Shown one piece after another: positions 8,667 through 14,504 of a stretch of DNA of 14,504 nt (positions are counted from its first letter, which is position 1; every line of letters begins with the position of its first letter). A program made the translations under genes and the position numbers. Under the pieces are notes generated by a model, which had not been told where the DNA came from, searched no databases, and saw nothing but the letters and a program-made list of their open reading frames with translations. Source of the DNA: an uncultured Lacinutrix sp. (GTDB lineage Bacteria; Bacteroidota; Bacteroidia; Flavobacteriales; Flavobacteriaceae). Location: NCBI GenBank assembly GCA_937916035.1, contig CALGIH010000373.1, positions 1-14,504 of the forward strand. The letters run 5' to 3'.

Positions 8667-9170
8667 CTATATGGTTAGGTCGCTATTCTTTTTAAACTCT
8701 TTAGATGCTTTAAATGTCTCACTTAATACAAGGAAAAACAGACCTAAACAAATTATCATTAGATTTGAATTTACTCCAATTTCAAACTCCAATTTTTTAT
8801 TAATGACATTGGACACAAAAGAAACTACTATCATGATAAACCCAAATAGTGTCAGCAAACTTGCAATAACATTAAAACCTTTAATGACTTGGTTGTCAAA
8901 GATTTTTTTTGCCAAAAAGTATCGCAATAGTTTTCTAAATCTGTAAACACAATAAATAAAGGCTAGATATGCTATTAATGAAATAGCAACAAACAGTTTC
9001 GAGTTTATATCCAAAACCTCTAGATCTATGCCATTAACTACCAAATTCAATCCTGAAAAATCATCCGTAAAAAATATATAGGGAATAAATACAATAATAA
9101 GTGGAATAACTGGAAATGAAAAAATCCAAATAACATCAACGATGAATTTTAAAATATGTGTGTTTCTCAT
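8667..9170 (-). CDS. DUF2975 family integral membrane protein (intact copy)
   Basis: This 167-residue protein has four hydrophobic segments (about 10-34, 57-77, 97-122 and 133-153) and a charged C-terminal tail ending KEFKKNSDLTI. The topology, length and linkage to a YozG-like regulator match DUF2975. The biochemical function is unknown; by context it may sense or modulate activity of the small HTH protein at the membrane, which is inference. Its start is 2 nt after the stop of the upstream broken paralogue, and its stop is 3 nt before the HTH gene, so the three reading frames form a tight operon. The C-terminal tail is nearly identical to that of the upstream copy (KEFKQDSDLTI), which supports tandem duplication. 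Confidence 0.85.
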   Translation of the reverse strand: MRNTHILKFIVDVIWIFSFPVIPLIIVFIPYIFFTDDFSGLNLVVNGIDLEVLDINSKLFVAISLIAYLAFIYCVYRFRKLLRYFLAKKIFDNQVIKGFNVIASLLTLFGFIMIVVSFVSNVINKKLEFEIGVNSNLMIICLGLFFLVLSETFKASKEFKKNSDLTI

Positions 9171-9172
9171 AA

Positions 9173-9718
9173 TTATATCGTTAAATCGCTATCTTGTTTA
9201 AACTCCTTTGCATTTAAAAATGCATTACTAAAAAGCAAAAAGAACAAGCCAATTATTATTAAAAATAAAACTGTTATATCTAACGAAGATGTCAATACCC
9301 CAGCTATTTTAAATCCTGAATATCCTTCAGTTGGAATTAGACTTTGAAAATAAAGTACTGACAATATTCTTATTATTATAGTGCTTCCTCCGATAAACAC
9401 AAATAAATTTCCTGTTTTCTTTCAGTTTGAAATTACTAATGTTGAATAAAAATCAGACTCAATAAAGGGTTGAATGCATTTTTTTAAATAATAAATAGCT
9501 AGTGTAAACAAAACAAAATTAACTACTGTAGATATTGGAACTAAGGATAAATTCCAATCAAAAGATGTAATGAGCATTTTATAACCTTGTAAAAAAAATG
9601 GCACGTTTTCATTAAAAAATAATACAGCTATAAAAAGTAAAAACCCTAGTACAAGTATTACGTTTAATAGTACAAAAAGAATATTAATTAATATCTTTAA
9701 AATGTTAATTGATTTCAT
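9173..9718 (-). pseudogene. DUF2975 family membrane protein interrupted by an in-frame TGA
   Basis: Read in one frame from the ATG at 9718, this encodes 98 residues (MKSINILKILINILFVLLNV to STLVISN). It then meets TGA at 9424..9422 and continues in the same frame with KKTGNLFVFIGGSTIIIR to a normal end, KEFKQDSDLTI. The restored product of about 181 residues has four membrane segments and matches the downstream DUF2975 copy, most clearly in the final 25 residues. The stop falls just before the third membrane segment and aligns with a Phe in the paralogue, so a Leu (TTA) or Trp (TGG) codon one substitution away is plausible. A GTG at 9400 could allow re-initiation, but that fragment would lack the first half. 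The first in-frame ATG (9733) lies too close to the -7 box to be used; 9718 leaves a leader of about 14 nt. A base-call error is the main alternative. Confidence 0.75.
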
Positions 9719-9736
9719 AATTATAAATTTCATATG

Positions 9737-9764
9737 CAAATATAATAAAATTATTGTTTAACAA
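9737..9764 (-). promoter_or_regulatory. Promoter of the DUF2975/DUF2975/HTH operon
   Basis: On the minus strand TTG (9764..9762) and TATATTTG (9744..9737) are separated by 17 nt. The -7 box is an exact match to TAnnTTTG and is followed by C, as often seen in Bacteroidota. The transcript would start near 9732, which favours the ATG at 9718 as the first usable start. Confidence 0.7.
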
Positions 9765-9774
9765 TAATTTATTG
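9748..9774. promoter_or_regulatory. Operator-like array of three alternating TTATTG half-sites
   Basis: A perfect 11-bp inverted repeat, AAATTATTGTT (9748-9758) and AACAATAATTT (9760-9770), is centred on 9759. It contains the half-sites TTATTG (9751-9756) and CAATAA (9762-9767). A third TTATTG at 9769-9774 makes a second, overlapping palindrome, CAATAA-T-TTATTG. The array covers the -33 element and the spacer of the minus-strand operon promoter, the classic place for a repressor site. The HTH protein encoded by that operon is the obvious candidate, but this is inference. Confidence 0.6.
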
Positions 9775-9823
9775 CCCTTATATAATAATATATGTTTCGT
9801 GAATAAAATGAAATTTTATAATA

Positions 9824-9850
9824 TTGCTTTAGTCTATTTCTCTACTTTTG
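9824..9850 (+). promoter_or_regulatory. Promoter of the TonB-dependent receptor gene
   Basis: TTG (9824-9826), a 16-nt spacer, then TACTTTTG (9843-9850), an exact TAnnTTTG match followed by C. Transcription would begin near 9856, giving a leader of about a dozen nt before the ATG at 9869. The TTG at 9848 is part of the -7 box and so cannot be the start codon. Confidence 0.65.
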
Positions 9851-9868
9851 CACGCTCAAACCCTAAGT

Positions 9869-11692
9869 ATGAAAACAAAAAATAGTATATTATTAATAGT
9901 CGCTTTATTAGCAGCAAGTTATATTCTAAACGCTCAAGAAGGAGCTAAAAAAGAGCAATTAGATTCTGTTATTATTTCCTCAAGCAGAATACATTTGCCA
10001 TTTAAGGAAAACTCACGAACCATTACTGTGATTTCTTCAAAAGATATTATGGAAAGCACAGCTACAAACGTGGCTGAGTTATTACAACAAGTTGCTGGAG
10101 TCGATATGAGATGTCGCGGTGTCAATGGTATGCAAGCCGATTTATATATTCGTGGAGGCAGTTTTGACCAAACACTGTTGCTTATTGATGGTATTAAAGT
10201 GGAAGATGCACAAACTGGTCACCATACTATGAACATGGCTTTGCCTCTTGAAGTCATTGAACGTATCGAAATTATAAAAGGTCCTGCAGCTCGAGTTTTT
10301 GGACAGAATGCCTTTACAGGAGCTATTAATATTGTAACCAAGAGTAATGCAGATAAGTTGAATGTCGCTGGATTTCAATTAGGCTCTTTTGGTCAGCAAC
10401 ATGTTTCTGGAACTGCTGGAAAAGAGTTTGGAAACAGCTCAGTTATTGCGCATGCATCCGTAAATACTTCTGATGGCTATAGACATAATACCGATTTTGA
10501 AAATCAGAATTATTTTGTAAAAAGTAGTTTCAATAAAAACAATACGCCCATTAATGTGATTGGTTATTTTACCGAGCGCAAGTTTGGTGCCAATGGTTTT
10601 TACGCTTCACCTTCAGCAATAAATCAATATGAAGAAACACAAAGTAGTTTGGTTGGAGTGTCTACAAATTTTAAGTCGAAGAAATTCACGATAACACCTC
10701 GAATGTATTGGAAACGCAATCAAGATATGTATGTGTTTATTCGCGAGAATCCAGCAATTTACAGAAACTTGCATCAAACCAATAAAGTTGGTGCCGAATT
10801 TAATGCCTCTTACACATCAAAAGCAGGTGTTACTGGTTTTGGAGTTGATGTTGCTAAAGTATATTTATCAAGCAATAATTTAGGGAAGCGCGAACGCGAA
10901 ATGGTGACCGTATTTTTAGAGCATCGTTTTAAATTTGCTGACGATAAACTGGACGTTACTCCAGGAATTGCAGTTAATCATTTTTCAGACTTTAAGTTTC
11001 ATGCATTTCCAGGAATTGATTTTGGTTATCAACTAAATGACAAGGTTAAACTTTATGCAAACGCAGGTTACACCTACAGAATTCCAACCTACACAGATTT
11101 ATATTACAGCGATCCCACCACCTTAGGAAACGAAAATCTGAATCCAGAAGAAGCTATTACTGAAGAAATAGGTTTGAAATATTTTAACAACAACTTCAAT
11201 GTTTCAGCAGCAATCTTCAATAGAGATTCTAACAATTTAATTGATTACGTAAAAGAAAACGAAAGTGATAAATGGCAAGCCACCAATATTCAAGATTTAA
11301 ATTCGTTCGGTGTTGAAGCTAATGCTTCCTATGGTTTTAAATCATTAGGTTTCAATCAAAATTTTAATTTAGGTTATACGTATCTAAAAGAAAAACTAGA
11401 CAGCAACTCCTTTAAATTTTCTCGTTATTCCATCAATTCCTTAAAGCATCATTTTATCACTACCTTTCGTTCACAATTCTTAAAAAATGTTTCTCAAAGT
11501 ATTGTTTACAAATTTGCTGAACGTACCAATGGAGAATCATACAGTGTTGTTGACGCAAAAATTACTTTAGATTTAAAAGCGTTTCAAGTTTCCATCATCG
11601 GAAATAATATTTTTAACGAGGCTTATACTGAAACTAATTTAGTGCCAATGCCAAAAGGTAATGTGCTGCTGGATTTTAAATATAGGTTTTAG
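9869..11692 (+). CDS. TonB-dependent outer-membrane receptor, BtuB-sized
   Basis: The 607-residue protein starts with a signal peptide (MKTKNSILLIVALLAASYIL, cleaved near NAQ at 21-23) and a TonB-box-like DSVIISSSR (about 32-40). The plug domain (about 45-158) shows VAELLQQVAGVDMR, ADLYIRGGSFDQTLLLIDGI, VIERIEIIKGPAARVFGQNA and GAINIVTK, all typical. The remainder is a 22-strand-type barrel ending in ...VLLDFKYRF, with the usual terminal Phe. It imports a ligand across the outer membrane using TonB energy. The length is that of vitamin B12 (BtuB) or siderophore-type receptors. No SusD partner, CarboxypepD repeat or cobalamin riboswitch is present, so the substrate stays open. An upstream TTG start is excluded because it lies in the -7 box. 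It is divergent from the DUF2975/HTH operon. Confidence 0.9.
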   Translation: MKTKNSILLIVALLAASYILNAQEGAKKEQLDSVIISSSRIHLPFKENSRTITVISSKDIMESTATNVAELLQQVAGVDMRCRGVNGMQADLYIRGGSFDQTLLLIDGIKVEDAQTGHHTMNMALPLEVIERIEIIKGPAARVFGQNAFTGAINIVTKSNADKLNVAGFQLGSFGQQHVSGTAGKEFGNSSVIAHASVNTSDGYRHNTDFENQNYFVKSSFNKNNTPINVIGYFTERKFGANGFYASPSAINQYEETQSSLVGVSTNFKSKKFTITPRMYWKRNQDMYVFIRENPAIYRNLHQTNKVGAEFNASYTSKAGVTGFGVDVAKVYLSSNNLGKREREMVTVFLEHRFKFADDKLDVTPGIAVNHFSDFKFHAFPGIDFGYQLNDKVKLYANAGYTYRIPTYTDLYYSDPTTLGNENLNPEEAITEEIGLKYFNNNFNVSAAIFNRDSNNLIDYVKENESDKWQATNIQDLNSFGVEANASYGFKSLGFNQNFNLGYTYLKEKLDSNSFKFSRYSINSLKHHFITTFRSQFLKNVSQSIVYKFAERTNGESYSVVDAKITLDLKAFQVSIIGNNIFNEAYTETNLVPMPKGNVLLDFKYRF

Positions 11693-11722
11693 TACTTTAG
11701 GTCATATTATTTTAAATTACAC

Positions 11723-11747
11723 AACGTTTCACTAACTTTGAAACGTT
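11723..11747. promoter_or_regulatory. Inverted repeat enclosing the -7 box of the cupin-like gene
   Basis: AACGTTTC (11723-11730) and GAAACGTT (11740-11747) are perfect reverse complements, 9 nt apart. Between them and overlapping the right arm lies TAACTTTG (11733-11740), an exact TAnnTTTG -7 box; TTTT at 11710-11713, 19 nt upstream, is a poor -33. This looks like a repressor site placed over a promoter. A terminator for the TonB receptor gene is the alternative, but no T-tract follows. Confidence 0.5.
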
Positions 11748-11760
11748 AAATTCAACGTAT

Positions 11761-12624
11761 TTGAAATTAAATCTTGAAGAGGTTCCTCGCGTAAAAACGA
11801 TTACGAAACAGGACTTTATTAAGCACTACTTCAAACCGCAAAAACCTGTGGTTATTGAGTGTTTTATTGAAGATTGGCCAGCATATTCTAAATAAAATTT
11901 AGAGTATATGAAAACTGTGGCTGGCGATAAAACGGTTCCACTTTATGATGACAGACCTGTTGATTATACATATGGTTTTAATGAGCCGCATGCAGAAATG
12001 AAAATGAGCGACTATGTAGATTTATTAAAACGTGAGCCTACAAAATTTCGCATTTTTCTATAGAATATTTTAAAAGAAGTCCCTCAACTTCAAAACGATT
12101 TTAAGTATCCCGATTTTGGATTACGCCTTATGAAAAGAATGCCAATGCTGTTTTTTGGTGGTACAGATTCCAATACGTTTATGCATTATGACATCGACTT
12201 GGCCAATATTTTTCACTTTCAAATTGAAGGTAAAAAGCAATGTATTTTGTTTGACCAGAAACAGAATAAGCACATATATAAAATTCCATATTCATTAATT
12301 ACACGTGAAGACATTGATTTCTCGAATCCAGATTTCGAAAAGTGGCCAGCGCTTAAAAACGCGCAAGGTCATGTCACCAATTTAAATCATGGTGAAGTAT
12401 TGTACATGCCAGAAGGTTATTGGCATTATATGAAATACCATACACCTCGATTTTCTATGAGTTTACGTGCCATTGCCAGAAACCCAAAAAACTTAGAAAA
12501 AGCTATCTACAATGTATTTGTGATGCGTAATTTTGATAATGTGATGCGACGAATTAAAGGTCAGAAATGGATTGATTGGAAAAATGGACAAGCCATATCA
12601 AAAACGCATACTAGTTTTAAATAA
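11761..12624 (+). pseudogene. Cupin-like/JmjC-type Fe(II)-2-oxoglutarate oxygenase gene broken by two in-frame stops
   Basis: A single frame runs from TTG at 11761 (KLNLEEVPRVKTITKQDFIK) to TAA at 12622, 288 codons, but contains TAA at 11893-11895 (after EDWPAYSK) and TAG at 12061-12063 (after TKFRIFL). The three pieces read smoothly as one cupin-like protein of the JmjC/FIH type. The iron-binding motif H142-Y-D144 (FMHYDID) and the distal H222 (EGYWHYMKY) are kept in the last piece. By memory of the family, Trp is usual at the first stop and Tyr at the second (LYN). No frameshift is present. The start is TTG, possibly a mutated ATG, about 20 nt after a -7 box. An ATG at 12130 opens a 164-residue remainder that lacks the N-terminal part of the fold, so activity is doubtful. 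Base-call error is the alternative. Confidence 0.75.
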
Positions 12625-12647
12625 AACGGTAGATTCTTAAAAACCTT

Positions 12648-12677
12648 AGTGGTCCTTTAGAAATGGACTACTTTTTT
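12648..12677 (+). terminator. Intrinsic terminator after the cupin-like gene
   Basis: AGTGGTCC (12648-12655) pairs with GGACTACT (12665-12672), an 8-bp stem with one G-U pair. The loop is TTTAGAAAT, and a T run at 12672-12677 follows at once. It lies about 25 nt after the stop codon. On the minus strand the stem has an A-C mismatch, so it mainly acts in the + direction. Confidence 0.7.
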
Positions 12678-12751
12678 ACAGGCGGTTTTGGAATTTTCAC
12701 AGAACTAAATGCTCCAATTGCAAAATACAATTCAGACACACTTTGTGCCTG
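12668..12751 (-). other. Short coding-looking remnant on the minus strand
   Basis: An open frame of 28 codons, bounded upstream by a TAG at 12754..12752, reads ...SVSELYFAIGAFSSVKIPKP and ends at TAG inside the terminator stem. A stretch reading APKLTGN occurs in another frame just upstream. The composition looks protein-like but there is no start codon, and I do not recognise the family. It may be the tail of a deleted gene or chance. Confidence 0.2.
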
Positions 12752-12826
12752 CTAAAAAAACACAAAATCAGTTTCCTGTCAGTTTTGGAGCAATATTTAA
12801 TTTATAAGACACTCTAAAAATTAATC

Positions 12827-13447
12827 TTAATCTTTCCAGCCCCAAGGTGCTTCTGGAGTTTCTATTGTTTTAGTTAAATCAAAAGAGACCCTAAACACAC
12901 GTTCGGTTCCTAGTCGCCTTAGGTTATAGGTAAATTGATTGTCGTCTAAAGTAATCCACCAAATATTTGTAGAAGCATCAGGAATAATCGTTTTGGTATG
13001 TTGATCTGCTGGAAATGATTGTATCGTTGCTTGGCCAGAATTAGTGGTTTTACCTCCATACATATTTACGGCATCCTCGCTACCATCTTCATGTCTATGA
13101 TCATGTTTTAGTTGAATGCGATCCTCTTCAAAGGTTAATACCCAAGTTCTAGACTTATCGTCTCCAACAAAAAATGGGATTCTAACCATGTTGTCATCGC
13201 AAGATCGAACATGCATTACCAGTTTTTTACCTCCAAAGTCTTCATCGTTTTCAGGAAGCTCTAACTGACCTTCAAATGATTTTCCACATAGACTTTGTAA
13301 CGTATACCAAAACGCATTCGCTTCGGTTGTTACGACAACATCATTTTTTAAAATTTCTTCTTTAATAACTTCTTTATCTTCCTTCACTTTTTCGGTACAC
13401 GAAAACATAAAACAAATACTAATTATAAGTAACAGACCTCTCTTCAT
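12827..13447 (-). CDS. Putative outer-membrane lipoprotein of unknown function
   Basis: The 206-residue product begins with a lipoprotein signal: a short basic start, a hydrophobic stretch, and a lipobox ending FSC with C17 as the lipidated residue. An acidic/basic linker (EKVKEDKEVIKEE) follows. The mature domain (about 40-206) is soluble, rich in beta strands and Trp/Phe, with HDHRHEDGSED (a His/Asp-rich stretch that could bind metal, though this is speculation) and ends in TPEAPWGWKD. I do not recognise a named family; related proteins appear to be uncharacterised in flavobacteria. It starts 27 nt after the stop of recX on the same strand, so co-transcription is possible. A TAATTTTC in that gap, one mismatch from TAnnTTTG, could be its own promoter. 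Confidence 0.75.
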   Translation of the reverse strand: MKRGLLLIISICFMFSCTEKVKEDKEVIKEEILKNDVVVTTEANAFWYTLQSLCGKSFEGQLELPENDEDFGGKKLVMHVRSCDDNMVRIPFFVGDDKSRTWVLTFEEDRIQLKHDHRHEDGSEDAVNMYGGKTTNSGQATIQSFPADQHTKTIIPDASTNIWWITLDDNQFTYNLRRLGTERVFRVSFDLTKTIETPEAPWGWKD

Positions 13448-13474
13448 CTTTTATTATTTTTTTGAAAATTACAC

Positions 13475-13945
13475 TTATTTAATTAAATGGTTCACTTTTT
13501 CATACACCAAATGAGATTCCCAACCTCTGTACAATAAATAATCTTCTAGTTTTTTTTTCTTTTTTAGTTTGTTGATTTCTTTAATATAGGTTATCCTTTT
13601 TTCGGCTAAAGCGTTGAAGGTCTCGATGTATTCAACGTCATTTATTTCATTAAGTGCCTGATTTATATTAAATTTACCAACGCCTTTTTTCTTTAATTCT
13701 AAAGTTAAACGTCGTCGGCCCCATTTTTTAATTCTGAACTTACCGCTTACGTATGTTTTTGCAAAACGTTCTTCGTTTAGAAAGTTATGCTCCAAAAGAT
13801 GGCCTATTATTTGGTCTATAGCCTCAGGAATCATGCGCATTTCTGCTAGTTTTTGCTGTACCTCTTGGTGACTACGTTCTTGATATGAACAATAATTTTG
13901 AAGTTTTTGCCTAGCTTCATCAACAGTATATGTTTTGTTAGACAT
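13475..13945 (-). CDS. recX: RecX-family regulatory protein
   Basis: RecX proteins bind RecA filaments and modulate recombination and SOS activity in the cytoplasm. The product shows the tandem three-helix repeats of the family: YCSYQERSHQEVQQKLAEM, then LLEHNFLNEERFAKTYVSGK and FRIKKWGRRRLTLELKKKGV, with a basic C-terminal region (KKKKKLEDYLLYRGWESHLV). From the chosen start it is 156 residues, a normal RecX length. An upstream ATG at 13966 would add MSLNCSM, but a TAAATTGC element resembling a -7 box lies between the two starts, and flavobacterial RecX usually begins close to the SNKTYTV segment. I therefore prefer the ATG at 13945; 13948 is also possible. The lipoprotein gene follows after 27 nt. 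Confidence 0.88.
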   Translation of the reverse strand: MSNKTYTVDEARQKLQNYCSYQERSHQEVQQKLAEMRMIPEAIDQIIGHLLEHNFLNEERFAKTYVSGKFRIKKWGRRRLTLELKKKGVGKFNINQALNEINDVEYIETFNALAEKRITYIKEINKLKKKKKLEDYLLYRGWESHLVYEKVNHLIK

Positions 13946-13995
13946 CATACTGCAATTTAGTGACATTTTGTTAATAAGTTGCTTAGGCTAACCAA

Positions 13996-14025
13996 TTGAT
14001 TTATAGCTTAATTGATATATATTCG
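13996..14025 (+). promoter_or_regulatory. Candidate promoter for the secreted protein at 14064
   Basis: TTG (13996-13998), a 19-nt spacer, then TATATTCG (14018-14025), one mismatch from TAnnTTTG. The predicted transcript start leaves a leader of about 30 nt before the ATG at 14064. Confidence 0.45.
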
Positions 14026-14063
14026 CGAGGTTTGAATCAGAAAAGTAATTAATTAGTCCCTCT

Positions 14064-14504
14064 ATGATAAAAAAATACTCCCTCGTATTTATAGCATCTC
14101 TATGCTCATTTTTTTATGGGTTTGGGCAGGTTGTAAACAGTGATTTAGAATCATGGACAAATTCAACTACTCTAACTCCTTGGACAAAAATTGAAAATGT
14201 AACACAAGAGTCAACTCCAGCAAATGTAGATGGCGGAACTTATTCTGCGAGGCAAGTTGGAAGACCTAGTGATTTAGGACAAACCATAAATGGAATAATT
14301 CCTGGTGAAGATTATGAGTTGTCCTTTTGGTATAAAGTTATTGTAAATGATGGTACTGATGCAAGAATTTGGTCATATTGGAGAAATGGAGAAACTAATA
14401 TAGATAACAATGATTATGATACTGAAGATGCTATTAGAGGGCCTAAAAATTCTTATCTATCTAATAATTCTGGAAATTGGGTCCAATACAGTATAACAAT
14501 AACT
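14064..14504 (+). CDS. Secreted protein with probable carbohydrate-binding-like N-terminal domain (partial, 3' end outside the window)
   Basis: The frame is open from the ATG at 14064 to the window edge, 147 codons. Residues 1-22 (MIKKYSLVFIASLCSFFYGF, cleaved near GQ) form a signal peptide. The mature part begins VVNSDLESWTNSTTLTPW and continues with DLGQTINGIIPGEDYELSFW and NWVQYSITIT. This is the jelly-roll, galactose-binding-like type of domain often found at the N-terminus of flavobacterial secreted enzymes, such as nucleases and glycan hydrolases that may be exported by the type IX system. The catalytic or sorting domain, if any, is past the edge, so the enzyme class cannot be stated. 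It is divergent from recX. The start is supported by the signal peptide and by the upstream promoter-like elements. Confidence 0.75.
   Translation, partial: MIKKYSLVFIASLCSFFYGFGQVVNSDLESWTNSTTLTPWTKIENVTQESTPANVDGGTYSARQVGRPSDLGQTINGIIPGEDYELSFWYKVIVNDGTDARIWSYWRNGETNIDNNDYDTEDAIRGPKNSYLSNNSGNWVQYSITIT

Noticed and set aside
9740..9868. Cobalamin riboswitch upstream of the BtuB-sized TonB receptor gene
   Set aside because: The predicted leader is only about a dozen nt and the whole gap is occupied by promoters and the half-site array; there is no room for a riboswitch fold.
9173..12624. Stop-codon reassignment or programmed readthrough explaining the interrupted genes
   Set aside because: All three stop codon types appear as interruptions, and all three also terminate intact genes in the window (for example TAG for dsbD, TAA for the serine hydrolase gene, TGA for the HTH gene). 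No SECIS-like or shared context is seen.
1..14504. Mobile elements, CRISPR arrays, rRNA or tRNA genes
   Set aside because: No transposase or integrase coding, no regularly spaced repeats, and no stretch recognisable as tRNA or rRNA was found on either strand.

Overview
The window looks like a piece of a Flavobacteriaceae-type chromosome (phylum Bacteroidota). The DNA is AT-rich. Promoter candidates match the Bacteroidota pattern (TTG or TTTG near -33, TAnnTTTG near -7), and Shine-Dalgarno sites are mostly absent. The gene content is typical of the group: DsbD, a DUF5916 outer-membrane protein, M61 peptidase, TonB-dependent receptor, RecX and many secreted proteins with short Lys-rich signal peptides. 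I see no rRNA, tRNA, CRISPR array, transposase or phage gene, so this reads as ordinary chromosome with some locally decaying genes.

Layout. At 1-55 (-) is the first codons of a probable dCMP deaminase. At 225-2276 (-) is a three-domain thiol:disulfide interchange protein (DsbD). A 400-bp gene-free divergent region (2277-2676) follows. At 2677-6408 (+) are a CBM9-like/DUF5916 barrel protein and a class-C beta-lactamase-type serine hydrolase, probably co-transcribed. At 6595-8382 (-) is an M61 metallopeptidase with a PDZ domain. At 8457-9718 (-) is a compact operon of two tandem DUF2975 membrane proteins and a 68-residue Cro/C1-type repressor; the promoter-proximal DUF2975 copy is broken by one in-frame TGA. 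Divergent from it, at 9869-11692 (+), is a BtuB-sized TonB-dependent receptor. At 11761-12624 (+) is a cupin-like/JmjC-type gene broken by in-frame TAA and TAG codons, followed by a hairpin terminator. At 12827-13945 (-) are RecX and a lipoprotein of unknown function. At 14064 (+) a secreted protein with a probable carbohydrate-binding-like domain starts and runs off the window.

How the parts relate. DsbD supplies reducing power to the periplasm. The DUF5916, serine hydrolase, M61 and TonB proteins are envelope or secreted functions with no obvious shared pathway. The best-supported regulatory unit is the DUF2975/DUF2975/HTH operon. Its promoter has a perfect -7 box and a set of three alternating TTATTG/CAATAA half-sites over the -33 region, which suggests autorepression by the encoded HTH protein (inference). 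A second perfect inverted repeat encloses the -7 box of the cupin-like gene. Two genes about 2 kb apart carry three nonsense codons in total (TGA, TAA, TAG) but no frameshift, which points to recent pseudogenisation or to base-call errors. I did not find a convincing undescribed system; the most interesting items are the operator array and the cleanly nonsense-interrupted genes.
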